A stretch of 64,000 bases of DNA from Ardenticatenales bacterium (GTDB lineage Bacteria; Chloroflexota; Anaerolineae; Promineifilales; Promineifilaceae): assembly GCA_020634575.1 (NCBI GenBank), contig JACKBM010000037.1, positions 1 through 64,000 on the forward strand, in the 5' to 3' direction. The position numbers and the translations under genes were made by a program. This document shows positions 49,779 to 60,411 of the stretch, piece after piece. Each line of letters begins with the position of its first letter. The stretch's first letter is position 1. The notes beneath the pieces were generated by a model, which did not search any database, had not been told where the DNA came from, and saw nothing but the letters and a program-made list of their open reading frames with translations.

Positions 49779-50748
49779 GCAAATCGACGATGTATTGGCC
49801 AGGCTCGAGGTCCTGGCGCCGCGGGCAGAGGAAGCCCCGACCCCCGCAGCCGTGGCGCTGGCCCAGCTGCAGACCCGGCCGCTAAAACAGCCGCGCTGGG
49901 TTGCCGGCTGGCGCTGGTTGACGCGGCCAACTGGCGGGCGCCGCTTTGGGTTTGCCCTGGCGTTGCTCTTGCTGCTGATGTTTACCTTTAGCTTTCCGGC
50001 CGTGCGCACCGCAGCCAGCGAATTCCTGGGTACGTTCCGTGTGCAGCGCTTCGCGCCCATCGCCATTTCGCCGGAGCAAATCGCGGCCCTGTCTGAGTTG
50101 GCGGAGCAGGGTTTTGTGCCTGGAAAGATTGAGCAGATTTCGCCTGGGAGTGCCATTGCCGCTGATGATGCGGCCGAGGCAGCAGAGCTGGTTGGGATGA
50201 CGCTACAATTCCCGGCAGCCTTGCCCGCGCCGGCCGATTTCCAGGTCACTGAGGCGCCAGACATGCGCCTGACCATCGACCTGGTCGGTGCCCGCGCCCT
50301 GTTGGCAGCGGCCGGTCTTGATCCGCTCATCTTGCCGGATGCGGTGGATGGGCAGGCTGTGGAAGTCGTGACCAGCCCCGGTGTGACGGCAAGCTGGCCT
50401 GATGGTGTCGTGCTATTCCAGACAACCTCGCCGCAGGTAACCTATCCGCCGGGTGTCGATCTGCAAGTGATGGGTGAAGCGGCGCTGCAATTTTTGGGCA
50501 TGTCTGCCGCAGAAGCGGCGAACCTGGCGGCCACGATTGATTGGACCAGCACCTTCGTTTTGCCCATCCCGACCGGGGTGGCGACCTACGAGGAAGTGGT
50601 GGTCGCCGGCGGTCCGGGTCTGCTCATCAGCAGTCTGGATGGCCAGATGAGTGGCCTCGTCTGGCAAAAGAACGGCAACGTTTACGTGTTGTCCAGTTCA
50701 GGCCAGGCTGATTCAGACCTGCTAGCAATAGCTGATTCCATGCGGTAG
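49762..50748 (+). CDS. Putative anti-sigma factor, single-pass membrane protein
   Basis: 328 residues; ATG 49762. The cytoplasmic N-terminal about 70 residues (EQIDDVLARLEVLAPRAEEA), one membrane helix (FGFALALLLLLMFTFSFPAV), then about 220 residues outside with no family firmly recognised (DUF4367-like in character). Overlap with the ECF sigma gene and this topology are the basis for the anti-sigma call; no zinc-binding HxxxCxxC motif is present. Confidence 0.78.
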   Translation: MKREPEQIDDVLARLEVLAPRAEEAPTPAAVALAQLQTRPLKQPRWVAGWRWLTRPTGGRRFGFALALLLLLMFTFSFPAVRTAASEFLGTFRVQRFAPIAISPEQIAALSELAEQGFVPGKIEQISPGSAIAADDAAEAAELVGMTLQFPAALPAPADFQVTEAPDMRLTIDLVGARALLAAAGLDPLILPDAVDGQAVEVVTSPGVTASWPDGVVLFQTTSPQVTYPPGVDLQVMGEAALQFLGMSAAEAANLAATIDWTSTFVLPIPTGVATYEEVVVAGGPGLLISSLDGQMSGLVWQKNGNVYVLSSSGQADSDLLAIADSMR

Positions 50749-50783
50749 TTGGCCGTCAAATTGAGCTGGTTTTGAGCTGAAGG

Positions 50784-50808
50784 GGATACCGGCCGGTATC
50801 CTCTTTTT
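50784..50808 (+). terminator. Terminator-like palindrome after the anti-sigma gene
   Basis: GGATACCGGCCGGTATCC (50784-50801) is a perfect palindrome containing the ACCGGCCGGT site, followed by TCTTTTTAT. The stem would have a tight GGCC loop, but the U-tract favours termination. Confidence 0.6.
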
Positions 50809-50849
50809 ATTTTCGTGTCGGCAAAAAAGCCTGAAAAACGTTGGATGTA

Positions 50850-50914
50850 TAACCTCCGGGAGGCCCGACCGATCTCGGAGAGAGGTAGCGCATAAAGGAC
50901 CTCCCGGAGGTTAG
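50850..50914. repeat. CCTCCGGGAGG hairpin element, copy B
   Basis: Arms TAACCTCCGGGAGGCCC and GGACCTCCCGGAGGTTAG around a loop unlike those of copies A and C. It lies in the spacer between the two convergent sigma/anti-sigma pairs. Confidence 0.85.
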
Positions 50915-50918
50915 AAGA

Positions 50919-50979
50919 GCCCCCGGAAGCTGTCGCAGCACACAAGGGGGAGAATGTGTTGCCAGAGCTTCCGGGGGTT
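50919..50979. repeat. Variant hairpin CCCCCGGAAGCT
   Basis: CCCCCGGAAGCT (about 50920-50931) pairs with AGCTTCCGGGGG (about 50966-50977), directly after copy B. The arm sequence differs from CCTCCGGGAGG but the size and layout are the same, so it may be a diverged member of that family. Confidence 0.6.
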
Positions 50980-51047
50980 GAGAAAGCGCAGGGACGGTGC
51001 TCTACCCGGGCAACCGCCGCCCGCACACTGGGTAAGCAATTTAGCGA

Positions 51048-53513
51048 TTAATCGTCATCTCCGTGGTCGTCATCATCGTCGCCGCCACTGCCACAGGCGC
51101 CAATGGTGTCGCCATGAGCCTGGTGAGCCGGGACGGCGTTGGCGGAGACTGTGATGGTGTTTCTGCCCTTGTGGCAGATGGTAACACGGCCGCCGCCATG
51201 GTCGTCATCATCGTCGTCGTCATCGTCGCCACCGCCGTTGCCGGGAGGCGGCTCGGAGCCGGGCGGGGGCGGTACGATGATGATGATAATTGTGATGACG
51301 GTGATGGAGCCGTCTTCATTCATGCAAATCGTGATCGTGATGGTCGTGTTGCTGGTGATACCGGTTGGGAAGCCGTCATCATCACCTAACGTCAGCGGTG
51401 GCAGGCCGGCTACGTTGAGCTGGTTACCGCTCACACTCACGACAACCGTTGTCAGGGTGAAGCAGCCACTGGTACCGCTGGTGGCTTCCAGGTCTTCAAT
51501 CTCGCGGGCCAGTAGCGCGCCATCGTCCAGGATGATGCCGCTGACGCGAACCAGGGAACCAACTTCGATGTCGTCGTCGATTTCAGTCTCTTCGTCGGTC
51601 AGGATTTCTGTCCCACTGACGACCCAGGGGTCGATGCTATCCACCACACCGATGAAGCTGAAGGTGTGTTCGTTGCTCTCGCGCAGGTGGATTTCGCTGG
51701 CCAGCCAGCTGCCGTCCGCGAGGATCCGGCCGGTCGCCACAACCTCATCGCCCACTGCGATACCATCATCGATAAGGGTGAACTCGTCCACGGTCAGGCC
51801 AACCCCGGCCACATACCACGGGTCCATGTTTTCCACGATGCCGGTCAACTCAAACTGATTCTCACCATCGTCAACCAGGCTGATTTCTGTCGCCAGCCAG
51901 CTACCATCAATGATGTAGCCTTCGGCACGGACGAGGTCGCCAATTTCGATGTCGTCATCGATCTCGGTGTTTTCGTCCACGGTCACGTCGATCCCAGCTA
52001 TCGTCCAGGTGCCTGGAGCGATGGCGGTGACGATGCCGACAAATTCAAAGGGCTGGCCCTCATCGATCAGGCTGATCTCGGTGGCCAGGAGGGAGCCATC
52101 GGTTTGCACCAGGCCACGCACATGCACGCGATCACCCACTTCGATACCCGGGGCGATCTCTGTGTTGGCATCGACCTGGATGCTCTGGCCGGCAACCTGC
52201 CAGGCGGTGGTGTCGATCATTTCGACTTCGCCAGACAGGCTAAACTGATTGGCCGGCGCCTCATGCAGTAACGTGATGACGGCGGCGACCAGCGTGCCAT
52301 CCGGCAGCATGTAACCCACGACAGCGGCGATGTCGCCCACCTGCGGGTTGCCGATGATGACGGTGCTGGCGTTGGTGGCAAAGGTCTGCCCGCCGATGGT
52401 CCAGCTATCGCCAGTGGCGGTCACTTCGCCTTCGCCGATGATGACAAAGTAAGGTTGCCCGGGCGGTTCATCGCCCTGGACGACAGACATCTGTCCGCCG
52501 GTCACGTATTGGGTACCCTGGGGGTTATTGACTTCGACACGCCCCTCGGTCACGAGGAACTGACTTTCCTGGCTGTTCGGGTTGACGTTTACCTGAAACT
52601 CAGTGCCTCGCGCCCGGCCGGAGCCGCTGGGGGTCAGAACTTCGTAGCGGGAGCCGCCGTCGTTGCGGAAGTCGACTTCGTGGCTGGTACTGCCGGAGAG
52701 CTGATTGATGACGATGGTGCGCAGCCCCTCGCCCCGCTTGTTGGCCATCATCTCCGTGATTTCGATTTCGGTGCCTGGTGCGAGTGTCATCTGGCTGCCG
52801 TCGTTAAACATAACAACGGCCTCGGAGTAATCAAGTGTCCGGATGCGTTCGCCGACGCGCAGCTCGGCCAGCTTGCCAAGCGGCTGCCAGCCTTCTTTTT
52901 CAGTCCAGATTTCAGCGACGCCCTGGGTAGTGCGCAGGCCGGCTGTGGTCGTATTGATGTCGGGGCCAATGCCGCTAAAGGGAATGAAGACTGCGAATTG
53001 AGCTTCGGCGACAGGAGCTGCCGGAGCTTCTCCAGGGGTTTCTTCAGGACTTTCAACGACTTCCAGGTTGGGCTGCTTGCTCTCTAGAACACCATTGATG
53101 CCCCCGTCTTTATCGGGTCCACCACCGTTCAGGGCAATGAGAGCGACAAAAAAGATAGCGAGAGCCGCCATAGCCAGACCACCGATAGCCAGAATCTGGG
53201 CCGGGCGGCCATTGGATTTTGTCAATCGTTCCCACAAGGCTTCGAGCCAGCCGCCGTTGGCCGGCGCCTGGCTGGTTGCGGGGGTGACCGGCCGGTCAGG
53301 CAGTTGGGCCAGCAGATTACGTCTGGCCTGCTGCCGAAAAGCCAGGGACGGTTCAACGCGCGGGCGATCGGCCAAGTGTGCGGTCAGATTGAGTAATTCA
53401 GCCAGTTCTAAGCCGTCATCCGGCTGCTGCTGAATGCATTCCTCGGCCGACAAACGCCCGTCGTCGATAGCCTCGATAGATTCCTGATAACGTTGCTCTA
53501 GTTCATCAGACAT
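51048..53513 (-). CDS. FecR/DUF5666-repeat membrane protein (putative anti-sigma partner)
   Basis: 821 residues; ATG 53513 with AGGAAGG upstream. Cytoplasmic N-terminus, one helix at about 107-128 (ILAIGGLAMAALAIFFVALI), a FecR domain at about 190-340 (GERIRTLDYSEAVVMFNDGS, GTEIEITEMM, GRARGTEFQVNVN). Five DUF5666-type repeats of about 60 residues follow (TWTIAGIDVTVDENTEIDDD, WYVAGVGLTVDEFTLIDDG and others). The tail has two Asp-rich runs flanking VTICHKGRNTITVSANAV and PAHQAHGDTIGAC, a motif seen in secreted calcium-type repeat proteins. Its start overlaps the ECF sigma gene by 8 nt. Likely an envelope protein that senses the outside and restrains the sigma factor. Confidence 0.88.
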   Translation of the reverse strand: MSDELEQRYQESIEAIDDGRLSAEECIQQQPDDGLELAELLNLTAHLADRPRVEPSLAFRQQARRNLLAQLPDRPVTPATSQAPANGGWLEALWERLTKSNGRPAQILAIGGLAMAALAIFFVALIALNGGGPDKDGGINGVLESKQPNLEVVESPEETPGEAPAAPVAEAQFAVFIPFSGIGPDINTTTAGLRTTQGVAEIWTEKEGWQPLGKLAELRVGERIRTLDYSEAVVMFNDGSQMTLAPGTEIEITEMMANKRGEGLRTIVINQLSGSTSHEVDFRNDGGSRYEVLTPSGSGRARGTEFQVNVNPNSQESQFLVTEGRVEVNNPQGTQYVTGGQMSVVQGDEPPGQPYFVIIGEGEVTATGDSWTIGGQTFATNASTVIIGNPQVGDIAAVVGYMLPDGTLVAAVITLLHEAPANQFSLSGEVEMIDTTAWQVAGQSIQVDANTEIAPGIEVGDRVHVRGLVQTDGSLLATEISLIDEGQPFEFVGIVTAIAPGTWTIAGIDVTVDENTEIDDDIEIGDLVRAEGYIIDGSWLATEISLVDDGENQFELTGIVENMDPWYVAGVGLTVDEFTLIDDGIAVGDEVVATGRILADGSWLASEIHLRESNEHTFSFIGVVDSIDPWVVSGTEILTDEETEIDDDIEVGSLVRVSGIILDDGALLAREIEDLEATSGTSGCFTLTTVVVSVSGNQLNVAGLPPLTLGDDDGFPTGITSNTTITITICMNEDGSITVITIIIIIVPPPPGSEPPPGNGGGDDDDDDDDDHGGGRVTICHKGRNTITVSANAVPAHQAHGDTIGACGSGGDDDDDHGDDD

Positions 53514-54057
53514 GAAAACCTTCCTGAGAGACAAGCAAGCTGCGTAGTGCTTTGATGGCGCGGTATTGCAGGGCGCGGACGGCCTGTTCATCGCGCTCCA
53601 TGACCAGGGCGATTTCTCTGTGACTCAGGCCAGCAAAGAAGCGGTAGGTCAGGATTTGCTGATGATCAGCCTTTAGCTGCAACATGGTTCTGTCTATCAT
53701 CGCCTGCTGTTCCCGCTGGCCCACCAGATACTCGAGTGAGTCATCTGGGGCGGCCAGCGGCGGCGCTTCATCCAGAGCCAGGTTGTTCTTGCGCGTGCGG
53801 TAATGATCGATGACTGCGTTGTGGGCGATGCGGTACAGCCAGAGCCGGAACGGGATTTCCCGCGGCGGGTTCTGGCCCAGGGCCTGCCAGGCACGCAAGA
53901 AAACGATCTCTGTCAGATCTTCTGCTTCTTCCGCCCGTTCAACGCGATAGAAGATGTAGTGATAGATCTCATCCAGGAAAATCTCATAGAGATCCCCAAA
54001 TGCTTCTTTATCACCTTGAATGGCCTTCGCCACTTTCTCTTCGTGTAAATTGGTCAT
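53506..54057 (-). CDS. ECF-type RNA polymerase sigma factor
   Basis: 183 residues. Region 2: FGDLYEIFLDEIYHYIFYRV, EEAEDLTEIVFLRAWQALG, FRLWLYRIAHNAVIDHYRTR. Region 4: MLQLKADHQQILTYRFFAGL, SHREIALVMERDEQAVRAL. It overlaps the FecR/DUF5666 gene by 8 nt and is different in sequence from the sigma factor at 49215. Confidence 0.94.
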   Translation of the reverse strand: MTNLHEEKVAKAIQGDKEAFGDLYEIFLDEIYHYIFYRVERAEEAEDLTEIVFLRAWQALGQNPPREIPFRLWLYRIAHNAVIDHYRTRKNNLALDEAPPLAAPDDSLEYLVGQREQQAMIDRTMLQLKADHQQILTYRFFAGLSHREIALVMERDEQAVRALQYRAIKALRSLLVSQEGFHV

Positions 54058-54104
54058 ATGCAGCGCTGCTAACCTCTCGTTGGCAGGTAAGACGAGGGTG
54101 TTGC

Positions 54105-54161
54105 CAAAACGTGACGGTTTTGCCCAAAATCGCCATATTCATGTCTGATATCGGCATTATA
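54105..54161 (-). promoter_or_regulatory. Candidate promoter and leader hairpin of the second sigma gene
   Basis: On the minus strand a perfect TATAAT (54156-54161) lies about 100 nt before the start codon; no strong -35 was found. A CAAAAC/GTTTTG stem (about 54105-54122) follows in the leader. Confidence 0.45.
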
Positions 54162-54265
54162 GGGTGGTCGTGGGTAGCAACTGTTAACTGGTTGGCGCTT
54201 GCCCCTAGTCAATTTGGGGGATTCGTGGCGGAAAAAGGGCCCGAACTGCGTTGAGTGTAGTAAAT

Positions 54266-54330
54266 CTACCTCCGGGAGGACCTGGCAGCCCATTGGTAAG
54301 TCAACAGCTGAAGGTCCTCCCGGAGGTTAG
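54266..54330. repeat. CCTCCGGGAGG hairpin element, copy C
   Basis: Arms CTACCTCCGGGAGGACCT and AGGTCCTCCCGGAGGTTAG. Compared with copy A, two paired positions have changed together. It lies between the mreB terminator and the second sigma gene's promoter. Confidence 0.85.
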
Positions 54331-54349
54331 AGGCGCTGGCTGTTGGCAC

Positions 54350-54374
54350 AAAAAAAGCCCGCACGGGGCGGGCT
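54350..54374 (-). terminator. Intrinsic terminator of mreB
   Basis: Minus strand: AGCCCGC, CCCGT loop, GCGGGCT, then seven T. It begins 25 nt after the mreB stop. Confidence 0.9.
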
Positions 54375-54398
54375 CTCAAGTTCAATTGTCAGGCTGTG

Positions 54399-55412
54399 CT
54401 AGAAGCTCAGGCTGCGCTGCAGAATGGGCAGCTCATCCAGCGCTTTGCCGGCGCCGAGGGCGGTGCAGGCAATCGGGTTGTCGGCGATGTAGGCGGGGAC
54501 GCCGGTGGCGCGGGTGATGTAGGTGTCGATATCGCGCAGCAGAGCGCCGCCGCCGGTGAGAGCCATGCCCCGGTCAATGATGTCCGAAGCCAGCTCGGGC
54601 GGGGTTTTGGAGAGAACGGTGCGCACCACGGTGGCGATGGCAGTCAGCGACTCGCTAATTGCTTCGACGACTTCGGTGGAGCTGACGGTAATGGTTTTGG
54701 GCAGGCCGGAAATCTGGTCACGACCCTGCACCTGCATCTCCAGCCGCTCTTCCGGCTCGATGGCGGCGCCGATCTTGATTTTGATTTCCTCGGCGGTTGG
54801 TTCGCCGATGATCAGGTTGTAGCGCTTGCGGATGTAGCTGATGATCGCCTCATCGAGGTGAATGCCGCCGACGCGGACCGATTCAGCGCAGACGATGCCG
54901 TTCATGGCCACGACGGCCGCTTCCGTGGAGCCGCCGCCCAGGTCGACCACCATGTTACCTGTCGGTGTGCCGACAGGTAGGCCGGCGCCGATGGCGGCGG
55001 CCAGCGGTTCGGCGATCAGGTGGACTTCACGGGCGCCGGCGGTCAGGGCGGCCTCGCGGACGGCGCGCCGCTCCACGCTGGTGACGCCGTAGGGGACGGT
55101 GATCATGACGATGGGGCGGCGGAAGGAGAACCGGCCGGTTACCTTATCCAAGAAGTAACGCAGCATCCCCTCCGTCACAAAATAGTCGGCGATCACGCCA
55201 TTCTGCAATGGCCGCATCACTTCAATCTCTTCCGGCGTGCGCCCATACATTTCCCGCGCCGCCCGGCCCACTTCCACAATGACCGTACGCCCATCCTGAT
55301 CCAGGATGGCCACAACGGAAGGCTCCTGCAAGACAACACCACGTCCCTGCGAATGCACCAGGACGCTAACGGTGCCGAGATCGATGGCGATGTGAGGTTG
55401 CATAAACGGCAT
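54399..55412 (-). CDS. mreB: Rod-shape-determining protein MreB
   Basis: 337 residues, actin fold: phosphate-1 [13 protein letters not shown], phosphate-2 [16 protein letters not shown], and the adenosine motif [13 protein letters not shown]. It forms membrane-bound filaments that guide wall synthesis in rods. The start at 55412 has AGGTG upstream; ATG 55403 is an alternative. mreC and mreD are not adjacent. It lies after the atp operon but is separated from it by a perfect terminator, so it needs its own promoter in the 55413-55521 spacer. Confidence 0.95.
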   Translation of the reverse strand: MPFMQPHIAIDLGTVSVLVHSQGRGVVLQEPSVVAILDQDGRTVIVEVGRAAREMYGRTPEEIEVMRPLQNGVIADYFVTEGMLRYFLDKVTGRFSFRRPIVMITVPYGVTSVERRAVREAALTAGAREVHLIAEPLAAAIGAGLPVGTPTGNMVVDLGGGSTEAAVVAMNGIVCAESVRVGGIHLDEAIISYIRKRYNLIIGEPTAEEIKIKIGAAIEPEERLEMQVQGRDQISGLPKTITVSSTEVVEAISESLTAIATVVRTVLSKTPPELASDIIDRGMALTGGGALLRDIDTYITRATGVPAYIADNPIACTALGAGKALDELPILQRSLSF

Positions 55413-55521
55413 AACGTCACCTGTTCTTTTCCAGGAGGCTCATTGGCATGCATTGCTCCTGTCATCCCGAAGGGACCCTGGGTAAAGCTAAACTTTATTG
55501 TGCCCCTCGATGGTCCCGAGG

Positions 55522-55558
55522 GAAAAAAAACGTGATGCGCTTTTTCAGCGCATCACGT
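55522..55558 (-). terminator. Intrinsic terminator of the F1-ATPase operon
   Basis: Minus strand: ACGTGATGCGC, 7-nt loop, GCGCATCACGT, then eight T. The stem is a perfect 11 bp. It lies about 80 nt after atpC. Confidence 0.92.
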
Positions 55559-55636
55559 CTATTCTACCCTAATTTGTCAGGGCTTGCCGCCAGGCGACGA
55601 AACCCTTCACTTTCACTCAGCTAGCCTGGGCCAGAC

Positions 55637-56089
55637 CTAGTGATTGTCGTTGCTCATGTCCGGCAGACGGCGGCCCTGGCGCATGGAGCGCTTGCGGCTG
55701 ACGTCGATGCGGATTTGAGCCCGGCGCAGGGACGCCTCAATCTGGGCGTAACGAATCGGATCTTCCTTGACCCCTTCGCTCATCTGCTGCACGGCTCGCT
55801 CGCGAGCCCGCTCGGCCCGCTCCAGGTCGATATCTTCTGCCTGTTCGGCTGTATCCGCCAGAATAACCACTTTATCTGGTTGTACCTCAACGAAGCCGCC
55901 GCCGATGGCATAAAACTCCTCACCTTCGCTATGGCGAATGACAACTTCACCAAAGTTCAGGGCGGTGAGCAGCGGGGCATGGTTGGGCAAAATACCCATC
56001 ACACCCTCAACGCCGGGCAGGCTCACGTAGTTGACTTCACCAGAATAAAGAAGCCGCTCCTGGGTGACCAGGTCACAATGGATGGGCAT
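55637..56089 (-). CDS. atpC: F1-ATP synthase epsilon subunit
   Basis: 150 residues: N-terminal beta-sandwich (CDLVTQERLLYSGEVNYVSL, GVMGILPNHAPLLTALNFGE) and C-terminal helical hairpin (DLERAERARERAVQQMSEGV). It connects the rotor to the c-ring and inhibits reverse hydrolysis. Length is slightly above the usual 130-140. 33 nt after atpD. Confidence 0.95.
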   Translation of the reverse strand: MPIHCDLVTQERLLYSGEVNYVSLPGVEGVMGILPNHAPLLTALNFGEVVIRHSEGEEFYAIGGGFVEVQPDKVVILADTAEQAEDIDLERAERARERAVQQMSEGVKEDPIRYAQIEASLRRAQIRIDVSRKRSMRQGRRLPDMSNDNH

Positions 56090-56122
56090 GGCTTACCTTC
56101 CTTGCACAATGCGCGGCGAGAC

Positions 56123-57529
<1,407 letters not shown>

Positions 57530-57532
57530 CTA

Positions 57533-58432
57533 TCAGCCAGCCAGCGCTTCAGCGCCACCAGCGATGTCGAGCATCTCATTGGTGATATTTGTCTGGCGCG
57601 CCTTGTTGCGGGCCAACGTCAATTCGTCGATTAGCACATTCGCATTGTCGGTCGCGTTGTTCATGGCGACCATGCGCGCGCTGTGCTCACTGGCCAGCGC
57701 TTCCAGCACCGCCTGGTACAACTGCAGGTCGGTGAAACGCGGCACAATGACATCCAGCAACCCTTCCACTGACGGCTCATAGGTGTAAGCTCGTTCAGCG
57801 ACGCCGGAAAGGTCAACTGTCTGTACATACTCAGCCACAGCCATCCCCTCAAAATCCAGGGGCTTGAGCGGCAGGAGTTGTTTCACCCGCGGGATGCGGG
57901 TGACCAGGTTGACAAAGTCTGTGTAGGCGACAAAGACCTGATCAACTTTGCCTTCCAGGTAATCATCCACGACGATCTGGGCGATCGGGGTGATATCGGT
58001 AATGGCGGGGCTGTCTGGTAGGCCGTCGAAAGAAGCGATGACATTATATTTCCGGCGGATCATCAGATCTCGGCCCTTACGCCCGACGGCCACCACATCG
58101 CACGGACCTGGCAGCGCCTTAATGAACTTCTCGGTTTGGGCCACGATCGCGGTGTTGTAGGCACCGGCCAGACCGCGGTCCCCCGTGATCAGGATCAGAT
58201 AGCTGCGTTTGATCTCCTGGCGGATGGTCAGCAGCGGGTGGGCTGCGCCACCGGGCTGTGAGGCCACATTGTGCAGGATCTCAAAGGCTTTGCCCGCGTA
58301 AACACGGGTCGACATCACCTGATGCTGGGCCTTGCGCGCCTTGGAGGCAGACACGGCCGAGAGGGCACTGGTGACCTGAGAGATATTGCGAACACTGCGG
58401 ATTCGCTTGCTTAGTTCTCTTTCAGTAGCCAT
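57533..58432 (-). CDS. atpG: F1-ATP synthase gamma subunit
   Basis: 299 residues: the N-terminal coiled coil (LSKRIRSVRNISQVTSALSA, VSASKARKAQHQVM) and C-terminal helix (NATDNANVLIDELTLARNKA, RQTNITNEMLDIAGG), with the GDRGLAGAYNT strand. The central rotor shaft. It starts 1 nt after the atpA stop. Confidence 0.96.
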   Translation of the reverse strand: MATERELSKRIRSVRNISQVTSALSAVSASKARKAQHQVMSTRVYAGKAFEILHNVASQPGGAAHPLLTIRQEIKRSYLILITGDRGLAGAYNTAIVAQTEKFIKALPGPCDVVAVGRKGRDLMIRRKYNVIASFDGLPDSPAITDITPIAQIVVDDYLEGKVDQVFVAYTDFVNLVTRIPRVKQLLPLKPLDFEGMAVAEYVQTVDLSGVAERAYTYEPSVEGLLDVIVPRFTDLQLYQAVLEALASEHSARMVAMNNATDNANVLIDELTLARNKARQTNITNEMLDIAGGAEALAG

Positions 58433-58433
58433 C

Positions 58434-60086
58434 CTAACTCCAGCTGGCGTTGAAGTCGACGATCGCCTGACGCAACGCGTCCTCGTTGTTCAGACGCTTG
58501 GTCTCCATGATGTTTTGGCCGATGTTGGCGTGGGACGTGTCCATGTAGCGCAGGAACGCCCGGGACCATTCGTTGACGCGATCCTTATCGACCTGGTCAA
58601 GGTAACCGCGGGTACCGGCGTACAGCAGCATGACCTGGTGAGACAGCGGGTAGGGCGCGTACTGCGGCTGCTTGAGCAGTTCCATCAGGCGCTCACCACG
58701 GGAAAGCTGGCGCTGGGTCGCTGCGTCCAGGTCTGAACCGAACTGGGCGAAGGCGGCGAGTTCGCGGAACTGAGCCAGGTCAGATTTGATACCGCCGGCC
58801 ACCGCTTTCATCGCCCGGGTCTGGGCCGAACTGCCGACGCGGGAGACCGAAAGGCCAGTGCTGATGGCCGGCCGCTGCCCAGCATTGAACAGGTCGGTTT
58901 CCAGGAAGATCTGGCCGTCGGTAATGGAAATGACGTTGGTCGGGATATAAGCTGACACGTCGCCCAGCAGCGTCTCGATAATCGGCAATGCCGTCAACGA
59001 GCCACCCGTACCAGGGATCTTCTTGATTTCGTATTTGCTCGGATCATCCATCGCCTTGAGGTCAGCTTCAAGCTGATCTTCGGCCAGGTTTCCGAAATAG
59101 CGCTTGTTATTTACCCCCATGGAATCCTTGGTGACTTCCGTGCCCTTCTCGACGATGACGTATTCATCGCGCAGGCGGACGGCTCGTTCCAGCAGGGTGC
59201 TGTGCAGGGAGAAAATGTCACCGGGGTACGCCTCACGGCCAGGCGGACGGCGCAGAATCAGGGACATCTGCCGGTAAGCCCAGGCGTGTTTGGAAAGGTC
59301 ATCGTAGACCACCAGGACGTCCTTGCCTTCATCCATAAAATGTTCGCCAATGGCGCAGCCGGAGTAGGGGGCGAAATATTGCAGGGGGGCAGGGTCAGCG
59401 GCGCCGGCAACGACGACGATGGTGTAATCCATGGCGCCGTTCTCTTCCAGGGTGGCCACAACCTGGGCAACCTGGCCAACACGCTGACCGATGGCCACGT
59501 AGATGCAGATCATGTCCTGACCCTTCTGATTAATGATGGTGTCAAGACAGATGGCTGTTTTACCCGTCTGGCGGTCACCGATGACCAACTCGCGCTGGCC
59601 GCGACCGACAGGCGTCATCGCGTCGATGGCGATGATACCCGTCTGTACCGGGGTGTCTACCTCTTTACGGGCGATAACGCCGGGGGCAATCCGCTCCAGC
59701 GGACGGGTGCTGGTCGCCGCAATGGGCCCTTTGCCGTCAATCGGCACGCCCAGCGGGTTCACGACGCGGCCAATCAGGGCGTCTCCAGTGGGTACAGCAG
59801 CGATCCGGCCGGTGCTGCGCACTTCGTCGCCAACTTCAATACCGCTGTAGTCTCCCATCACCACGATACCGACAGAAAACTCGTCCAGGTTCAGGGCTAC
59901 ACCCTGAACACCGTTGCTGAATTCAACCAACTCGTTGAACTTCACATCGGCCAGGCCATTTGCCTGGGCCACACCATCAGCAACGTAGGTTACTGTACCC
60001 ACGCTCTTGGGGGAAACTTTGCTCTCGAACTTGTTAATCTGCTCGAGCAGCGAATCAGTAATATTGCTGAAGTCTAGGGTCGCCAT
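58434..60086 (-). CDS. atpA: F1-ATP synthase alpha subunit
   Basis: 550 residues; ATG 60086 with AGGAGATAGGTGC. Walker A GDRQTGKT (170-177), then [20 protein letters not shown] and the alpha signature [29 protein letters not shown]. Non-catalytic nucleotide-binding subunit of the F1 hexamer. Longer than the usual 500-510 because of an extended C-terminus ([34 protein letters not shown]). atpH, atpF, atpE and atpB are not upstream; a sensor kinase is. Confidence 0.97.
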   Translation of the reverse strand: MATLDFSNITDSLLEQINKFESKVSPKSVGTVTYVADGVAQANGLADVKFNELVEFSNGVQGVALNLDEFSVGIVVMGDYSGIEVGDEVRSTGRIAAVPTGDALIGRVVNPLGVPIDGKGPIAATSTRPLERIAPGVIARKEVDTPVQTGIIAIDAMTPVGRGQRELVIGDRQTGKTAICLDTIINQKGQDMICIYVAIGQRVGQVAQVVATLEENGAMDYTIVVVAGAADPAPLQYFAPYSGCAIGEHFMDEGKDVLVVYDDLSKHAWAYRQMSLILRRPPGREAYPGDIFSLHSTLLERAVRLRDEYVIVEKGTEVTKDSMGVNNKRYFGNLAEDQLEADLKAMDDPSKYEIKKIPGTGGSLTALPIIETLLGDVSAYIPTNVISITDGQIFLETDLFNAGQRPAISTGLSVSRVGSSAQTRAMKAVAGGIKSDLAQFRELAAFAQFGSDLDAATQRQLSRGERLMELLKQPQYAPYPLSHQVMLLYAGTRGYLDQVDKDRVNEWSRAFLRYMDTSHANIGQNIMETKRLNNEDALRQAIVDFNASWS

Positions 60087-60274
60087 GCACCTATCTCCTA
60101 TCTTTTTTGCCGCCACCCAACCTGTTTCATTGGCCGCTTGCTACAAACAGTTCCAGCTGGTCAGGGGCAGAGTCTTGGGTTCTATTTACACCGTAACGTC
60201 CCGATTTGGGAAAATATTTCGGAAAATCGTTTGTTAAGACCAGAAGGGCTTTAAAAACGATTCCATGCAGAATC

Positions 60275-60298
60275 GACGTTGGCAGACCAACGTCTTTT
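60275..60298 (+). other. Hairpin in the atpA upstream region
   Basis: GACGTTGG (60275-60282), CAGA loop, CCAACGTC (60287-60294), then TTTT on the plus strand. It lies between the end of the sensor kinase gene and atpA, both on the minus strand, so it would be read in the orientation without the T-run. The remaining 60087-60411 spacer shows no gene. Confidence 0.55.
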
Positions 60299-60411
60299 CA
60301 TCATACCCCAGTTTATTTCATTCGTCCAATAATTCACAAATGGATGGGCCAGAGGTAGAACGTGCCAATTTCTGCCATCTACTGCCATTTTGGGCCCGGC
60401 AGCCGTTAAGG

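Noticed and set aside
51048..51240. Microsatellite-like run of GTC/ATC
   Set aside because: It is the coding sequence for the Asp-rich tail of the FecR/DUF5666 protein on the minus strand.
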